A DNA stretch of 64,000 nt, taken from positions 327,923-391,922 of the forward strand of contig MPCU01000005.1 in NCBI GenBank assembly GCA_001874305.1, in the 5' to 3' direction. Below are positions 28,475-40,040 of this stretch, one piece after another. The notes beneath the pieces are model-generated. The model worked only from the letters and a program-made list of their open reading frames with translations, did no database searches and was not told the origin of the DNA. The stretch comes from Bacteriovorax sp. MedPE-SWde (GTDB lineage Bacteria > Bdellovibrionota > Bacteriovoracia > Bacteriovoracales > Bacteriovoracaceae). How positions within the stretch are numbered: position 1 is the first letter of the stretch; the number at the start of each line of letters is the position of its first letter. Made by a program: the position numbers and the translations under genes.

Positions 28475-28508
28475 TAAAAAAAAAGGGGATCGATATGATC
28501 CCCCTTTC
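28475..28508 (-). terminator. Terminator of lon (minus strand)
   Basis: Reverse strand aagGGGGATC-atatc-GATCCCCtt followed by T-run. Confidence 0.8.
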
Positions 28509-28511
28509 GTA

Positions 28512-30998
28512 TTAAGCCGCTACCGGTGGTAGGTCTGAATTCTTTTTCTTTTCTTGAGCTTTTTCCTCAAACTTTCTTGAGTGGGTTTCTTTCTTATATT
28601 CTTTCCAGTCAATAAGAGCGATATCAAGAACTTCATCGATTGTTTTAACCGGAATGAAGTTTATCTTCTTTCTATATTCTTCAGGAATATCTTCCATATC
28701 TTTTTTGTTCTTCCATGGAATCACAATCGTTTCAATTCCCATTCTCATGGCAGCAAGAGCTTTCTCTTTTAGGCCACCAATTGGTAGAACCTTTCCTGTA
28801 AGAGTAATTTCTCCAGTCATTGCAACATCCTTACTTACAGATACTCCTGTACATAAAGATACTAGAGCAGTTGCTAGAGTGATACCTGCAGATGGACCAT
28901 CTTTAGGAGTTGCACCCGCTGGTAGGTGAATATGAAATTCATTATTCTCAAAAAGTTCTTCATCAATACCTAAATACTGAGCTCTACTTCTGATATAACC
29001 AATTGCTGTTTGCGCAGACTCTTTCATTACATCACCAAGTTGTCCGGTAAGAGTAAGTCCTCTTCCTTTCATTTTAGTCGTTTCGATATAAAGAACAGCT
29101 CCACCATGTGATGACCAAGCAAGTCCTGTTGATACACCAACTTCATCATGCTCTTTTTGATCGTCTTTAGTAAATATCGGTGGCCCTAAAAACTTAAGAA
29201 CATTATCTCTAACGATATGAGTTTTATCAGCTTCACCTTTTGCAATTTTCATAGCTACTTTTCTACAAAGAGAACCAATTCTTCTTTCTAGATTTCTAAG
29301 TCCTGCTTCTGAAGTATAGTGCTCAATAACACTTGATACACCTTCATCAGTAAACTGGATATGATCATCAGTAATTCCATTTTCACCCATTTGCTTAGGG
29401 ATAATGTATCTCTTACTAATTTCAACTTTCTCTTCTCTTGTATAACCAGAAAGATTGATTACTTCCATTCTATCTCTAAGAGGTCCTGGAATATTTTCTA
29501 GAACATTTGAAGTTGCAATAAACATAACGTTTGATAAATCAAATGGTACGTTTAAATAGTGATCTCTAAATTCAACATTCTGCTCAGGATCTAGTACTTC
29601 TAGAAGAGCTGATGATGGATCACCTTTATAGTCACTGCTTAGCTTATCGATTTCATCAAGAAGAACAACAGGATTATTTGTTTTAGCTTGCTTAAGAGCT
29701 TGAATGAATCTACCTGGCATAGCACCAACGTAAGTTCTTCTGTGTCCTCTAATTTCTGCTTCGTCTTTTAGTCCACCGAGTGAAATTCTTACGAATTCTC
29801 TACCTGTGGCACGAGCAATGGACTTTCCAAGAGATGTTTTACCAACACCTGGTGGCCCTTGAAAGCATAGGATAGGTCCTTTCATGTCATCACCTTTAAG
29901 TTGTCTAACCGCAAGGTGCTCAAGAATTCTTTCTTTAACTTTTTTAAGATCAAAATGATCTTCATCTAGAATCTCAAGAGATTTATCTAGATCAATATGT
30001 TCTTTAGATGCTGTCGACCAAGGTAGATCAGTCATCCATTCCATGTAATTTCTCATAATGCTTGATTCTGAAGAATCAGGGTGCATTTTTTCAAGTCTTT
30101 GAAGTTGTTTTGAAACTTCCTTCTCAACTTCTTCTGGCATATTGGCTTCTTTGATTTTATTTCTAAATTCAGTGAACTCATCCTGGGCTTCAGTTGTTTC
30201 ACCTGCTCCGCCACCGGCCATACTATTTTCATCGCCAAGTTCTGACTTGATAGCCTTAATTTGCTCTCTAAGAAAGTACTCTTTTTGAGTCTTAGACATT
30301 TCGCCTTTTGCAGCAGTTTTAATTTTCTGTTGCATTGAGAGAATTTCAAGCTCACGATTTAATATGTCACTTATTCTATGTAGTCTTTCAACTGGATCAA
30401 GTGTCTCTAGAATAACTTGGGCTTCACTTACGTGAAGATTTAAGTTTGATGCCACAAGATCTGCGAGTCTACCTGGATCAGTAATATCTTCAAGAACCAT
30501 TAGGATGTCTGGAGAAAGAACTTTCCCTAATTGAATAACTTTTTCAAGTTGTTCTTTAATTGTTCTCATTAATGCATTGGTTGCAATGCTATCTTGGCTT
30601 AACTCTACATCTTCAACTTTAACAGTCTTAGTCATAAAGAATGGCTCAGTTTGCTTGAAGTCAATTATCTTGGCCTTCGATAAACCTTGTACAAGAATTT
30701 TGATTCTTCCATCAGGAAGCTTTCTCATTCTCATAATCATTGCAACAGTTCCAAGATCAAAAATCTCTGAAGGTTCTGGATGCTCTGCCACAATATCTTT
30801 TTGACTAGAAAGTAGAATCATTCTGTCAGTATGATTAATTGCATGATCAACAGCTTTTATAGATGCTTCTCTTCCGACAAATAATGGAAGTATCATGAAT
30901 GGGTAAATGACAAGATCTCGTATTGGTAGGAGAGGGAGTTCTTCCTTAAATTCAATGTTATCACCCTCGTAATTTGTCACCATATTTATTTCCTCCAC
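28512..30998 (-). CDS. lon: ATP-dependent protease Lon
   Basis: GPPGVGKTSLGKSIARA, DEIDKLSSDYKGDP, catalytic PKDGPSAGI. Confidence 0.97.
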   Translation of the reverse strand: MEEINMVTNYEGDNIEFKEELPLLPIRDLVIYPFMILPLFVGREASIKAVDHAINHTDRMILLSSQKDIVAEHPEPSEIFDLGTVAMIMRMRKLPDGRIKILVQGLSKAKIIDFKQTEPFFMTKTVKVEDVELSQDSIATNALMRTIKEQLEKVIQLGKVLSPDILMVLEDITDPGRLADLVASNLNLHVSEAQVILETLDPVERLHRISDILNRELEILSMQQKIKTAAKGEMSKTQKEYFLREQIKAIKSELGDENSMAGGGAGETTEAQDEFTEFRNKIKEANMPEEVEKEVSKQLQRLEKMHPDSSESSIMRNYMEWMTDLPWSTASKEHIDLDKSLEILDEDHFDLKKVKERILEHLAVRQLKGDDMKGPILCFQGPPGVGKTSLGKSIARATGREFVRISLGGLKDEAEIRGHRRTYVGAMPGRFIQALKQAKTNNPVVLLDEIDKLSSDYKGDPSSALLEVLDPEQNVEFRDHYLNVPFDLSNVMFIATSNVLENIPGPLRDRMEVINLSGYTREEKVEISKRYIIPKQMGENGITDDHIQFTDEGVSSVIEHYTSEAGLRNLERRIGSLCRKVAMKIAKGEADKTHIVRDNVLKFLGPPIFTKDDQKEHDEVGVSTGLAWSSHGGAVLYIETTKMKGRGLTLTGQLGDVMKESAQTAIGYIRSRAQYLGIDEELFENNEFHIHLPAGATPKDGPSAGITLATALVSLCTGVSVSKDVAMTGEITLTGKVLPIGGLKEKALAAMRMGIETIVIPWKNKKDMEDIPEEYRKKINFIPVKTIDEVLDIALIDWKEYKKETHSRKFEEKAQEKKKNSDLPPVAA

Positions 30999-31211
30999 AT
31001 GTAGCGCACTAATGGCACAGCTTTCATGTTTATATTCGGGAAAAAAACAAAACTCTTTAAAGATTTTTTAATAAAATTCGCTTTTTATGGCCCGAAAGTA
31101 ATTGAATTCTTTAGTTGGTTTTCGGTAAAATGCTGTAATTGCAATCTGAGAGCTATGATTGTAAAAACATAGTGAAATACTTTTTAATGTTAAAGAAATA
31201 ATGGAGTTTTT

Positions 31212-32591
31212 ATGTCTAATAAAATAGCTGTGGTAATACTTGCCGCTGGAAAAGGTACAAGATTAAAAATGGATATTCCAAAACCTCTTGCGCCTCTTCA
31301 TAATAGGGTTTTATTAGATTATGTTCTTGAGGCCGTTGATGGACTTGGAGATATTCACCTTATTACTGGTCACCAGAACGAAGTTGTTGAAGGACATGTT
31401 AATACTGTTTGGCCTAGCTTAGGCGCTAAATACATTCTTCAAAAAGAACAGCTTGGAACAGGGCATGCCGTAAGAACATACTTTGAGTCAAATGAGCAAG
31501 CGGATGACTATGACTACACACTTGTTATGTGTGCAGACACTCCATTACTTACCAAAGAGATTTTACTAGAGCTTAAAGATGAGATGGAGAAAGGACCAGA
31601 TGCCGTTGCAGCAACATTTGAAGAGCAAGTACCATTTGGCTATGGAAGAATAATTAGAGCCGAGCACGGTTTTACAATCGTAGAAGAAAAAGATGCTTCA
31701 GATGAAGAAAGACTAATTAAAGAAGTAAACTCAGGTCTTTATATTTTTAAAACTCAGTACTTAAAGAATCATATCTTTAATATTGATAGTAATAATAAGG
31801 CAGGTGAGTTTTACCTGACTGATACATTTAAAGAGGATGCCAATGTTAAGGCACATCTCTATGCCGACAAATCATACTTTATGGGTGTTAACGACCTCTA
31901 TCAATTAGCGCGTACGGAAAGAAACTTAATTCAAAGAAATATTAAGAACCTTCTCATTTCTGGTGTTAGGATCCTTGATCCCTCACATACATATATTCAT
32001 GCTAAAGAAATAGGGATAGGCTCAGTAATCTATCCAAATGTTCATATTGATGTTAATTCGAAAATTGGTTCAAACGTTACCATTGAGCCAGGGTGCTTTA
32101 TTACAAACTCTAAAATTGAAGACGGTGCTGTGATTAAGGCAAATACTTATATTACAGACTCTGTCGTTGGAAAGAATGTAAAGATTGGTCCAATGGCACA
32201 CCTTAGACCAGGTTCTGAAATTGGAGACGGCTCTAAACTTGGAAACTTTGTAGAAATTAAAAAGTCTGTGGTTGGAGAGAATACTAGTATCAGTCATTTA
32301 AGCTACTTAGGTGATGCAGAAGTTGGAAATGATGTAAATATTGGCTGTGGCTTTATTACATGTAACTACGATGGAGCCAATAAACATAAGACTATAATTG
32401 GTGACGGATCATTTATTGGTTCTGATACACAGATGATAGCACCGATTAATATTGGAAAAGAATGTTACGTTGCTAGTGGCTCGACTATTAATAAGAGTAT
32501 GGTTGATGGGTCATTCGCTGTTGCCAGAGGGCGTCAAACGACGAAAGAAGGAATGGCAAAGAGATTCATAAAGAAAAAAGATAAGAAGTAA
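31212..32591 (+). CDS. glmU: Bifunctional N-acetylglucosamine-1-phosphate uridyltransferase/acetyltransferase
   Basis: VILAAGKGTRLKMDIPKPL; left-handed beta-helix repeats; GDGSFIGSDTQMIAPINIG. Confidence 0.93.
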   Translation: MSNKIAVVILAAGKGTRLKMDIPKPLAPLHNRVLLDYVLEAVDGLGDIHLITGHQNEVVEGHVNTVWPSLGAKYILQKEQLGTGHAVRTYFESNEQADDYDYTLVMCADTPLLTKEILLELKDEMEKGPDAVAATFEEQVPFGYGRIIRAEHGFTIVEEKDASDEERLIKEVNSGLYIFKTQYLKNHIFNIDSNNKAGEFYLTDTFKEDANVKAHLYADKSYFMGVNDLYQLARTERNLIQRNIKNLLISGVRILDPSHTYIHAKEIGIGSVIYPNVHIDVNSKIGSNVTIEPGCFITNSKIEDGAVIKANTYITDSVVGKNVKIGPMAHLRPGSEIGDGSKLGNFVEIKKSVVGENTSISHLSYLGDAEVGNDVNIGCGFITCNYDGANKHKTIIGDGSFIGSDTQMIAPINIGKECYVASGSTINKSMVDGSFAVARGRQTTKEGMAKRFIKKKDKK

Positions 32592-32672
32592 CCCCTCAAA
32601 AGTTGGAAATTCTCTTGTCCAAGTGATATCTTCTTAAGGATTTTATTTAATATAATACCCTAAGGAATGACT

Positions 32673-34502
32673 ATGTGCGGAATAGTAGGTCACTTGGGTC
32701 CACAGAATTCTGTGGACGTAGTTTTAGAAGGTCTTAAGAGACTTGAATATAGAGGATATGACTCAGCAGGTGTGAGTTTTATCTCTTCAGATAACAATCT
32801 TAAAATTTATAAGAAGAAAGGTAAGATACAAAACCTTATAGATGAACTTGCTGATAAAGAAATTCATGCAAGGTCATCAATTGGCCACACTCGTTGGGCA
32901 ACACATGGTGGAGTAACAGATAACAATGCTCACCCACATGTTTGTGAAGATATGGGGATTGCAATGGTTCATAATGGAATCATTGAGAATGCTGGTGAGT
33001 TAAGAGAATTCTTAATTGGAGAAGGGGTAAAGTTTAAATCTGAAACTGACTCTGAGACTTTCTTAGGTCTTCTCATCTATAACGTAAAACAAGGTAAAGA
33101 AATCAAAGAGGCCGTTATCGAATCTTTTAAGAAGATCGAAGGTTTCTCTGCATTTGTAGTTTTAAATAAAGAAACTTCAGAAATATTCTCCATTAAAAAT
33201 GGAGCGCCACTTGTTTGTGGAATGAACGAAGTTAATTCAGAAGTATTAGTATCTTCAGATCCATATGCTTTAGCAGGAATTGCTAATAAGATATACTTTC
33301 CAGAAGATCAGGTCCTCTGTCACCTAAGTGCGGGGAATGCTAACCTTTTAAACTTCTACGAACTTGATGGTTCAAAATCTACAAGATACATATCTAAGAG
33401 TCAGAGTATGGATCATAACCCAGCTGAGAAAGGTGAATTTGAGCATTTCATGCTTAAGGAAATCTATGAACAGCCAGAGTTAATTAGGTCCCTAACTCAG
33501 TTTTACTTTCAAGGTGAAGGTAAAGAGAGTCTTGAGCAAGCAGTAGATCTACCAAGGACTAATCTTCATGTTACGGCATGTGGAACTGCCTATTATGCAG
33601 GACTTGTAATCAAAGATTTCTTTGAACAAATTAATAGAATTCCTTGTCGCCCAGAGGTTGCAAGTGAGTTTAGATATAGAGATCCAATTCTCAATAAAGA
33701 TGACCTTGCTCTTTTTATCAGTCAATCTGGTGAAACAGCTGACACGCTTGCGGCCCAGGAGCTTTGCAAGAAGACAGGTATGAAAACTCTTTCAATTGTT
33801 AATACAGAAGGTTCTACTCTGTTTAGAGACTGTAATGTTAATCTGTTGATTAGAGCAGGAATGGAAATTGGTGTTGCATCGACAAAGGCATTCACTCAAC
33901 AAGTTTTAACAGGAAGAACACTGAGTGCAGTAATTGCAAACGGTGGAATGGATGACAATCTTAAAAATAGTCTCGCAACTAAGTACTCGCTTCTTGCAGA
34001 AAGAATAGAAGAGTTATTAGAGAGATCTGATGAAATAAGAACTGTTGCTGGTGAAATTTACAGAAAACAAGGATTCTTTTATACAGGTCGTGGAGTTTAT
34101 TTTCCAATTGCTCTTGAAGGAGCTCTTAAACTTAAAGAAATCGCTTATGTTCACGCTGAAGGTTATGCGGCCGGAGAGCTTAAGCATGGACCAATTGCTC
34201 TTATTGATGAAGAGAAGGTTAATGTTGCATTAGTTGGACCAGAGCTTTATGAAAAGACTGTTTCTAATATTCAAGAGATCAAAGCAAGAAAAGGAATTAT
34301 TGTAGTTGTTGGTCCTCAAGGAAAGAAAGACCTTGAAGAGATCGCTGATTACTATATCCCAATTAACTTTGATGGACTTGAGGAACTAAGTCCTCTTTAT
34401 ATAAATGTTGTTAATCAATTACTTGCTTATCATATTGCAAAGTTCCTAGGGACTGATATTGATAAACCAAGAAACTTAGCAAAATCAGTTACAGTAGAAT
34501 AA
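32673..34502 (+). CDS. glmS: Glutamine-fructose-6-phosphate aminotransferase
   Basis: MCGIVGHLG Cys1 Ntn; SSIGHTRWATHGG; SIS domains; C-term DKPRNLAKSVTVE. Confidence 0.97.
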   Translation: MCGIVGHLGPQNSVDVVLEGLKRLEYRGYDSAGVSFISSDNNLKIYKKKGKIQNLIDELADKEIHARSSIGHTRWATHGGVTDNNAHPHVCEDMGIAMVHNGIIENAGELREFLIGEGVKFKSETDSETFLGLLIYNVKQGKEIKEAVIESFKKIEGFSAFVVLNKETSEIFSIKNGAPLVCGMNEVNSEVLVSSDPYALAGIANKIYFPEDQVLCHLSAGNANLLNFYELDGSKSTRYISKSQSMDHNPAEKGEFEHFMLKEIYEQPELIRSLTQFYFQGEGKESLEQAVDLPRTNLHVTACGTAYYAGLVIKDFFEQINRIPCRPEVASEFRYRDPILNKDDLALFISQSGETADTLAAQELCKKTGMKTLSIVNTEGSTLFRDCNVNLLIRAGMEIGVASTKAFTQQVLTGRTLSAVIANGGMDDNLKNSLATKYSLLAERIEELLERSDEIRTVAGEIYRKQGFFYTGRGVYFPIALEGALKLKEIAYVHAEGYAAGELKHGPIALIDEEKVNVALVGPELYEKTVSNIQEIKARKGIIVVVGPQGKKDLEEIADYYIPINFDGLEELSPLYINVVNQLLAYHIAKFLGTDIDKPRNLAKSVTVE

Positions 34503-34512
34503 TCGGAACTAA

Positions 34513-36741
34513 ATGAACTTAGATCACTTAAACTTACAACAAAAAGAAGCTGTCCAAAATACTGACGGGCCAATGATGATTTTGGCCGGTGCAGGTTCTG
34601 GAAAAACAAGAACACTTGTAACGAGAATTACATATCTTCTTGAAGAAAAGCACGTGAGTCCTTTTCAGCTTCTTGCTTTGACGTTCTCTAATAAGGCGGC
34701 AAAGGAAATGAGAGACAGGATCTCTCGAACTGTAAGCTGTGATGCTGGAGCACTACAAGTTACGACATTCCACTCTTTTTGTGCACGCTCATTAAGAAAT
34801 GAAGCTCAGTACTTAGGGCTAAGTAAGAACTTCACTATTTACGACACAAGTGAGCAAAAGGCAGTTGTAAAAAAAATCCTCTCAAGAAGAGGTATTAATA
34901 TAAAAGAAGTTTCTCCATTTGAAGTTATGTACTTCATTGAAGACTTAAAGAATCATGGGCACTACCCAGATAGAGATATTTCAGAAAAAGATTATGAAGT
35001 AGAAAAGGATGATCCTTTCTACGATATGTATCTTGAATACGAAAGAGAGCTACACAAGGCGAATGCTACGGACTTTGGTGGTTTAATAACAGCTGTTATT
35101 CAACTCTATGAGCTCTTCCCAGACGTATTAAAAAGATATCAAGAAAGATTCAAATACCTCTTAGTTGATGAGTACCAAGATACAAACCGAGCTCAGTTTG
35201 ATCTCGTTACGAAGCTTGCGAAGTTAAATAAGAATATCTGTGTTGTTGGAGATGAAGATCAATCGATCTATTCTTGGCGTGGTGCGGATATTAGAAATAT
35301 ATTAGATTTTGAAAGTGTATATAAAGACGCCCAAATTCTAAAACTAGAGCAAAACTACAGATCGTCAAAGAATATCATTGATGCTGCCGGAGCTGTTATC
35401 TCGAGAAATACTCAGCGTAAAGGTAAAGACATGTGGACAGATAATCCTGAAGGGGAGTCCATTGAAATTGTAGAATGTCATAATGATAAAGAAGAAGCTC
35501 AATTTGTTGCAGAAGGTATGAAAGAACTTGCAGCAGGTGGAGAGTCTTATGATGAAATGGCCGTGTTCTATAGAACAAACTCTCAATCGAGATTATTAGA
35601 AGATGCCTTAAGAACTGCAAATATTCCATATCGTGTAATTGGTGGAATTAAGTTCTACGAAAGAAAAGAAATAAAAGACCTCTTGGCCTATATAAGAGTT
35701 GTCGTTAATGACAAAGACTCTCTTGCTATTAGTCGAATTATCAATGTACCTGCAAGGGGAATAGGTGCAACGACGCTTAGAAAAGTAGAGGAAGAGGCAG
35801 TTAAGACAGAATCTACACTTTGGGAAGTTATTCAAAGAATTGTAGATAACCCTGAAGACTTCAAACATATAAGATTAACAGCGAGAGTAAAGTCAGCACT
35901 ATCGCACTTCACTCAAATTATTTTGGACGCTAAACAAGCGAACGAAAATAAAGATTCTCAGCAAGACATTTTTGAAAAGTTACTTCATGAATCAGGGTAC
36001 TGGGAAATGTTAAGAGCTGCTAAAGATTACGAATCTGAAGCAAGAATGGAGAACCTCCAAGAACTAGGTACGGCAATCACTCAATTTGAAGAAGCAAATG
36101 AGGGAACTGACCTTGGTGGATTCCTTGAAACAATAACTCTTGATAATTCAGTAGTTGCTGAAGATGAAGAAACTGCCAACCAGGGAGAGGTATCTCTTAT
36201 GACAATTCATGGCTCTAAAGGGCTTGAGTTTCATTATGTATACCTGACTGGAACAGAAGAGAATGTATTTCCAAGTTATAAGAGTATGGAAGATGGTGAT
36301 ACAGCAATAGAAGAAGAAAGAAGACTCTTCTATGTCGCTATGACTAGAGCTATGAAACGTCTCTATATTACTTTCGCTCAAGGAAGAATGCTCTTTGGAC
36401 AATTAAGGTTCAATGGTCATAGTCGTTTTATTCAAGAAATACCAAATAAGTACTATATGTGGCGTAAGCTAGGTGGTGGAACTCAAGCAAATACTTCTAA
36501 AGATGATTGGGATGACTTTGCTGACCCTGACTTTGATGAAGGCCCTGTTTATAGCATTTCTACCGCGCCAGCTCCTAAAACTGCATTTCCAAAAGGATCT
36601 AAAGTTGTTCACTCTCTTTATGGAGAAGGAAAGATTTTAGCTTCGGAAGGGCCAAGTGGAGATGAGCGAGTCACAATAATGTTCAAAGATGGCGCACGTA
36701 AGAAGTTTATGGCGAAGTTTGCCCCATTAACGCTAATATAG
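34513..36741 (+). CDS. UvrD/PcrA-family DNA helicase
   Basis: ILAGAGSGKTRTLVTRI, VDEYQDTN, VGDEDQSIYSWRGAD, MTIHGSKGLEF, YVAMTRA. Confidence 0.95.
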   Translation: MNLDHLNLQQKEAVQNTDGPMMILAGAGSGKTRTLVTRITYLLEEKHVSPFQLLALTFSNKAAKEMRDRISRTVSCDAGALQVTTFHSFCARSLRNEAQYLGLSKNFTIYDTSEQKAVVKKILSRRGINIKEVSPFEVMYFIEDLKNHGHYPDRDISEKDYEVEKDDPFYDMYLEYERELHKANATDFGGLITAVIQLYELFPDVLKRYQERFKYLLVDEYQDTNRAQFDLVTKLAKLNKNICVVGDEDQSIYSWRGADIRNILDFESVYKDAQILKLEQNYRSSKNIIDAAGAVISRNTQRKGKDMWTDNPEGESIEIVECHNDKEEAQFVAEGMKELAAGGESYDEMAVFYRTNSQSRLLEDALRTANIPYRVIGGIKFYERKEIKDLLAYIRVVVNDKDSLAISRIINVPARGIGATTLRKVEEEAVKTESTLWEVIQRIVDNPEDFKHIRLTARVKSALSHFTQIILDAKQANENKDSQQDIFEKLLHESGYWEMLRAAKDYESEARMENLQELGTAITQFEEANEGTDLGGFLETITLDNSVVAEDEETANQGEVSLMTIHGSKGLEFHYVYLTGTEENVFPSYKSMEDGDTAIEEERRLFYVAMTRAMKRLYITFAQGRMLFGQLRFNGHSRFIQEIPNKYYMWRKLGGGTQANTSKDDWDDFADPDFDEGPVYSISTAPAPKTAFPKGSKVVHSLYGEGKILASEGPSGDERVTIMFKDGARKKFMAKFAPLTLI

Positions 36742-36834
36742 CCCACTAGTTTTTCATTTCTAAATCCATGATAATAGTAAGGATATTCAAAATAATATCC
36801 AATGTATGAAGTCTGCTATTGTCAGGGAGGACGA

Positions 36835-39126
36835 GTGAAGACGAAATCACCATTAAAGATAATTTTAATCACGGCATTTGTCCTCATCGTTATTTTAGGT
36901 GGAGGATTATTTGTAGCTTCAAAGAAGTTAAAGCCTGAAGAAATGAAGAAAATGATGATTACCCAACTCGAAACGGCGATTCCTAACTCTAAAGTTAAAA
37001 CGACGGCGCTAGACTTTTCTCTTGGATTTAATTCATCTGTAGATATTAAAGGTGTAGATATAACTTATGCTGGTAAGAGATCATATCCATTAGTATCTAT
37101 TGAAACATTAAAACTAAAAATACCTCTATGGTCATTAATTTTTGGCGGTGGAAAAGTTGAAGTCGTTTTAGATTCTCCTAAGGTTAATTATATTGAATTT
37201 AGAAAAGGTTCCAACTGGGAAAGGGCATTAGAACAAAACAAAAAGAGAAAAACTGTAAGAGGTAACAAATCTAGTAATAAACCTAAGAAAAATACAAAAC
37301 CTAATACAGCAGAAAATAAAGAGGATAGTGTATTAATCCCTTCTCTATTCGCTAGCAGCGAAATAAATATCAGTGTTTTAAATTTAAATCTAGATTATTC
37401 ATTAAGAGATAAAACCAATGGAAAAATAGAAGTAGAGAAGTTTCTCTTAAAGGATGTTGGAGTAAAATCTACAACAGCATTTGAATTAAAGTCTAAACTT
37501 GATGTCTTAAAGAATACTCCTAACCATACAAGAATGAATTTATTACTTATCGGAGAATCTAATCTCTATGATTGGTTTGATAAAAATGAAGTGACTTTAA
37601 ACACAAAGTTAATCTTACAAAATATAAAGAATCCAGCTCTTCGAAAAGAAGTATCAAAAGTTGCGCTAAATTCTAAGATTAAATACTCTAAGGCCGGAGC
37701 TTTATCAGTTGTATATACAATAATGCTTGAGGAGTCTGAGATATCAAAAGGTGTCGTTGAGGGACAAAAGGGTGCAATAGTCTTAAAAGACTTGGAGATA
37801 TCTTTAGGACTAAAAGATGTGGCTTCATATGTAATCGACCCTTCTGTTATTCCTATTACTTTGAGTGGGGAAGAGAAGCTTTCACTAAAGGGTAAAGTAA
37901 ATCTTGGCAAGAAAGTAACTCCAACATTAAAATTTAATATAAAACCGGCGCTTACTATTAAACAGGGTAATATTGAAGTTAAATCACTATTATCTGGAGA
38001 GACAACTAGAAATGGATTAATACTAAATCTTGAAAATGAGCTTCTATCTGGTCATGCAAATATTGATACACATATAAAAACTAACTGGACACCAGAGAGC
38101 TTTAAGAAAATGAAGCCCATAATAATGAATGTCGATGTTAGAGATCTAAAAGTAACTCCGGAGATATTCGCTCAAGAGCAAAACACAGCAAAAAATGACA
38201 AAACTAAAGAAGATAGTAATTCTAAAAATATCAATAACAAGAAAGATAAAAAGACAAAAGCTAGTCCTGTAACAGCTCTTGCTGCAGTACCCCTTAGGGC
38301 CAATGTAAATATAGAGAATGTTGATCTAGCAGGTGCAAAGCTTGCAGGTGGAATCAATCTAAAAGTTGGAAAAACAAGCGCTAAACTTTCAACATCAGGG
38401 TTGGTATTGGATAAAGGTGAAATAACTGTTCGAGATAGTATTAGAATTAGTCGAGGACTATTAAGACATGACTTCGAAGCTTCACTACTTAATGTAGATC
38501 TTAGTAGTCTCAATGGATTTGTTCCTAAAGGAGCAATCGAGGGACTAAGTGGAAGTAATACAGGTAAGGTTAGTGGTCATCTTCTTGGAGAAAAATACTT
38601 TGCTAAGGCAAACTTTAAATTAAGTGATGGGAAACTATCAAAATTAAATTTAGAGAATTATGTTTCAGGACTTATTGATAAACTTGGATCAATTGGTAAG
38701 AAGGTACCGACTAAGAAGCTAAAAATAAATGGAGAGTTTAAAACACTTCAACTTAAGGGCTCATTTGATAATAAGAGACACTCTTTTGAAAAGGTTTTAT
38801 TTAAGGCAAAGGATAACAAAGTTATAATTAGTGGTGCCGGAAATGTTTATCCTCTTGGTCCAAAAAACAGTCAGTTAAAGGTAAACCTAAATATAAAAGA
38901 TCCTAAAATAGGTGCATCTCTAAAAAAAGAAATTGGAACAACAGTTTTCCCAATGCTTCTTAAAGGGCCTGGTTATGTTTTAAACCCAGACTATGCCTAC
39001 ACAATCAAAAAAGTTTCAAAGAAGGCAGTTAAAACACAGGCCAAGAAAGAAGTTAAGAAACAAATAAAGAAAATATTCAAAGATAATAAGAAAATGAAGA
39101 AAATGTTTAAAGGGCTTTTTAAATAA
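36835..39126 (+). CDS. AsmA-like membrane protein
   Basis: N-terminal TM, long beta-rich sequence, C-terminal LKINGEFKTLQLKGSF-type region; GTG start chosen. Confidence 0.7.
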   Translation: MKTKSPLKIILITAFVLIVILGGGLFVASKKLKPEEMKKMMITQLETAIPNSKVKTTALDFSLGFNSSVDIKGVDITYAGKRSYPLVSIETLKLKIPLWSLIFGGGKVEVVLDSPKVNYIEFRKGSNWERALEQNKKRKTVRGNKSSNKPKKNTKPNTAENKEDSVLIPSLFASSEINISVLNLNLDYSLRDKTNGKIEVEKFLLKDVGVKSTTAFELKSKLDVLKNTPNHTRMNLLLIGESNLYDWFDKNEVTLNTKLILQNIKNPALRKEVSKVALNSKIKYSKAGALSVVYTIMLEESEISKGVVEGQKGAIVLKDLEISLGLKDVASYVIDPSVIPITLSGEEKLSLKGKVNLGKKVTPTLKFNIKPALTIKQGNIEVKSLLSGETTRNGLILNLENELLSGHANIDTHIKTNWTPESFKKMKPIIMNVDVRDLKVTPEIFAQEQNTAKNDKTKEDSNSKNINNKKDKKTKASPVTALAAVPLRANVNIENVDLAGAKLAGGINLKVGKTSAKLSTSGLVLDKGEITVRDSIRISRGLLRHDFEASLLNVDLSSLNGFVPKGAIEGLSGSNTGKVSGHLLGEKYFAKANFKLSDGKLSKLNLENYVSGLIDKLGSIGKKVPTKKLKINGEFKTLQLKGSFDNKRHSFEKVLFKAKDNKVIISGAGNVYPLGPKNSQLKVNLNIKDPKIGASLKKEIGTTVFPMLLKGPGYVLNPDYAYTIKKVSKKAVKTQAKKEVKKQIKKIFKDNKKMKKMFKGLFK

Positions 39127-40040
39127 TGAAAGAAGTAAGAGCATCAATTGATATTGGATCTAATAGTACATTGCTATTAATAATGAATAGTAATACACGA
39201 GAGATTCTTGAAGAACACTCGACTATTACAAGCCTAGGAAAGGACCTTGATAAGAATGGTATTTTTTTAGATACCACAATGGAATCAACATATAACGCAC
39301 TTAAAAGTTATTGCGAGATTTGTAATAAGTATAAAATTGAAGCAACTGAAATAATTGCAACTGCTACAGAAGCGTCTCGAGTTGCGACTAATGCCAGTAT
39401 TTTCTTTACTAAAGTTAAGAAAGAACTAGGGCTTACTATTCAAATAATTACAGGGGCCGGTGAAGCATATTACACCGCCTTCGGAATAGCTGAGATGCTA
39501 CAAAGCTCTAGTGATAAGAGTGCAGTTATCATGGATGTTGGAGGAGCTTCAACAGAACTTATAAGTATTAGCTTAGATAATTTTGAAATTAAGGAATCTG
39601 TATCACTACCAGTAGGATCTGTTAGAACTACTGATTGGATAAATGAGGGAATTGCTGATAATAAATTCTCTGATGCTTTCAAATCCATAGACTTTAGTGC
39701 TTATAAAAATCAGAAAGTAATTTGTGTCGCAGGAACTATGACAACCTTGGCACTTATGATGGCCAATTCAAAGAACTTTGATAGAGATAGTATTAATACG
39801 TTAAAGAAGACCTTCTCTGAATATGTAAGTTTCTTAAAAGATATACACTCATTATCGATTGAAGAATTAGAAAGAAATAATCCATTCTTAGGTAAAAGGG
39901 CCTTCTCTATTAAGGGAGGAGCATCTTGTGCTAAGCGAGTCTTAGAAAGTATTGATGCTACTGATCTCGTATTTTCTACATATGGACTAAGATATGGAAC
40001 ATTATTAAGTGGAGCTATAGATGAAACCTACCTCGTATGA
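39126..40040 (+). CDS. Ppx/GppA phosphatase family protein
   Basis: RASIDIGSNSTLLLI; ATEASRVATNA; IITGAGEAYYTAFG; VIMDVGGASTEL. Confidence 0.88.
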   Translation: MKEVRASIDIGSNSTLLLIMNSNTREILEEHSTITSLGKDLDKNGIFLDTTMESTYNALKSYCEICNKYKIEATEIIATATEASRVATNASIFFTKVKKELGLTIQIITGAGEAYYTAFGIAEMLQSSSDKSAVIMDVGGASTELISISLDNFEIKESVSLPVGSVRTTDWINEGIADNKFSDAFKSIDFSAYKNQKVICVAGTMTTLALMMANSKNFDRDSINTLKKTFSEYVSFLKDIHSLSIEELERNNPFLGKRAFSIKGGASCAKRVLESIDATDLVFSTYGLRYGTLLSGAIDETYLV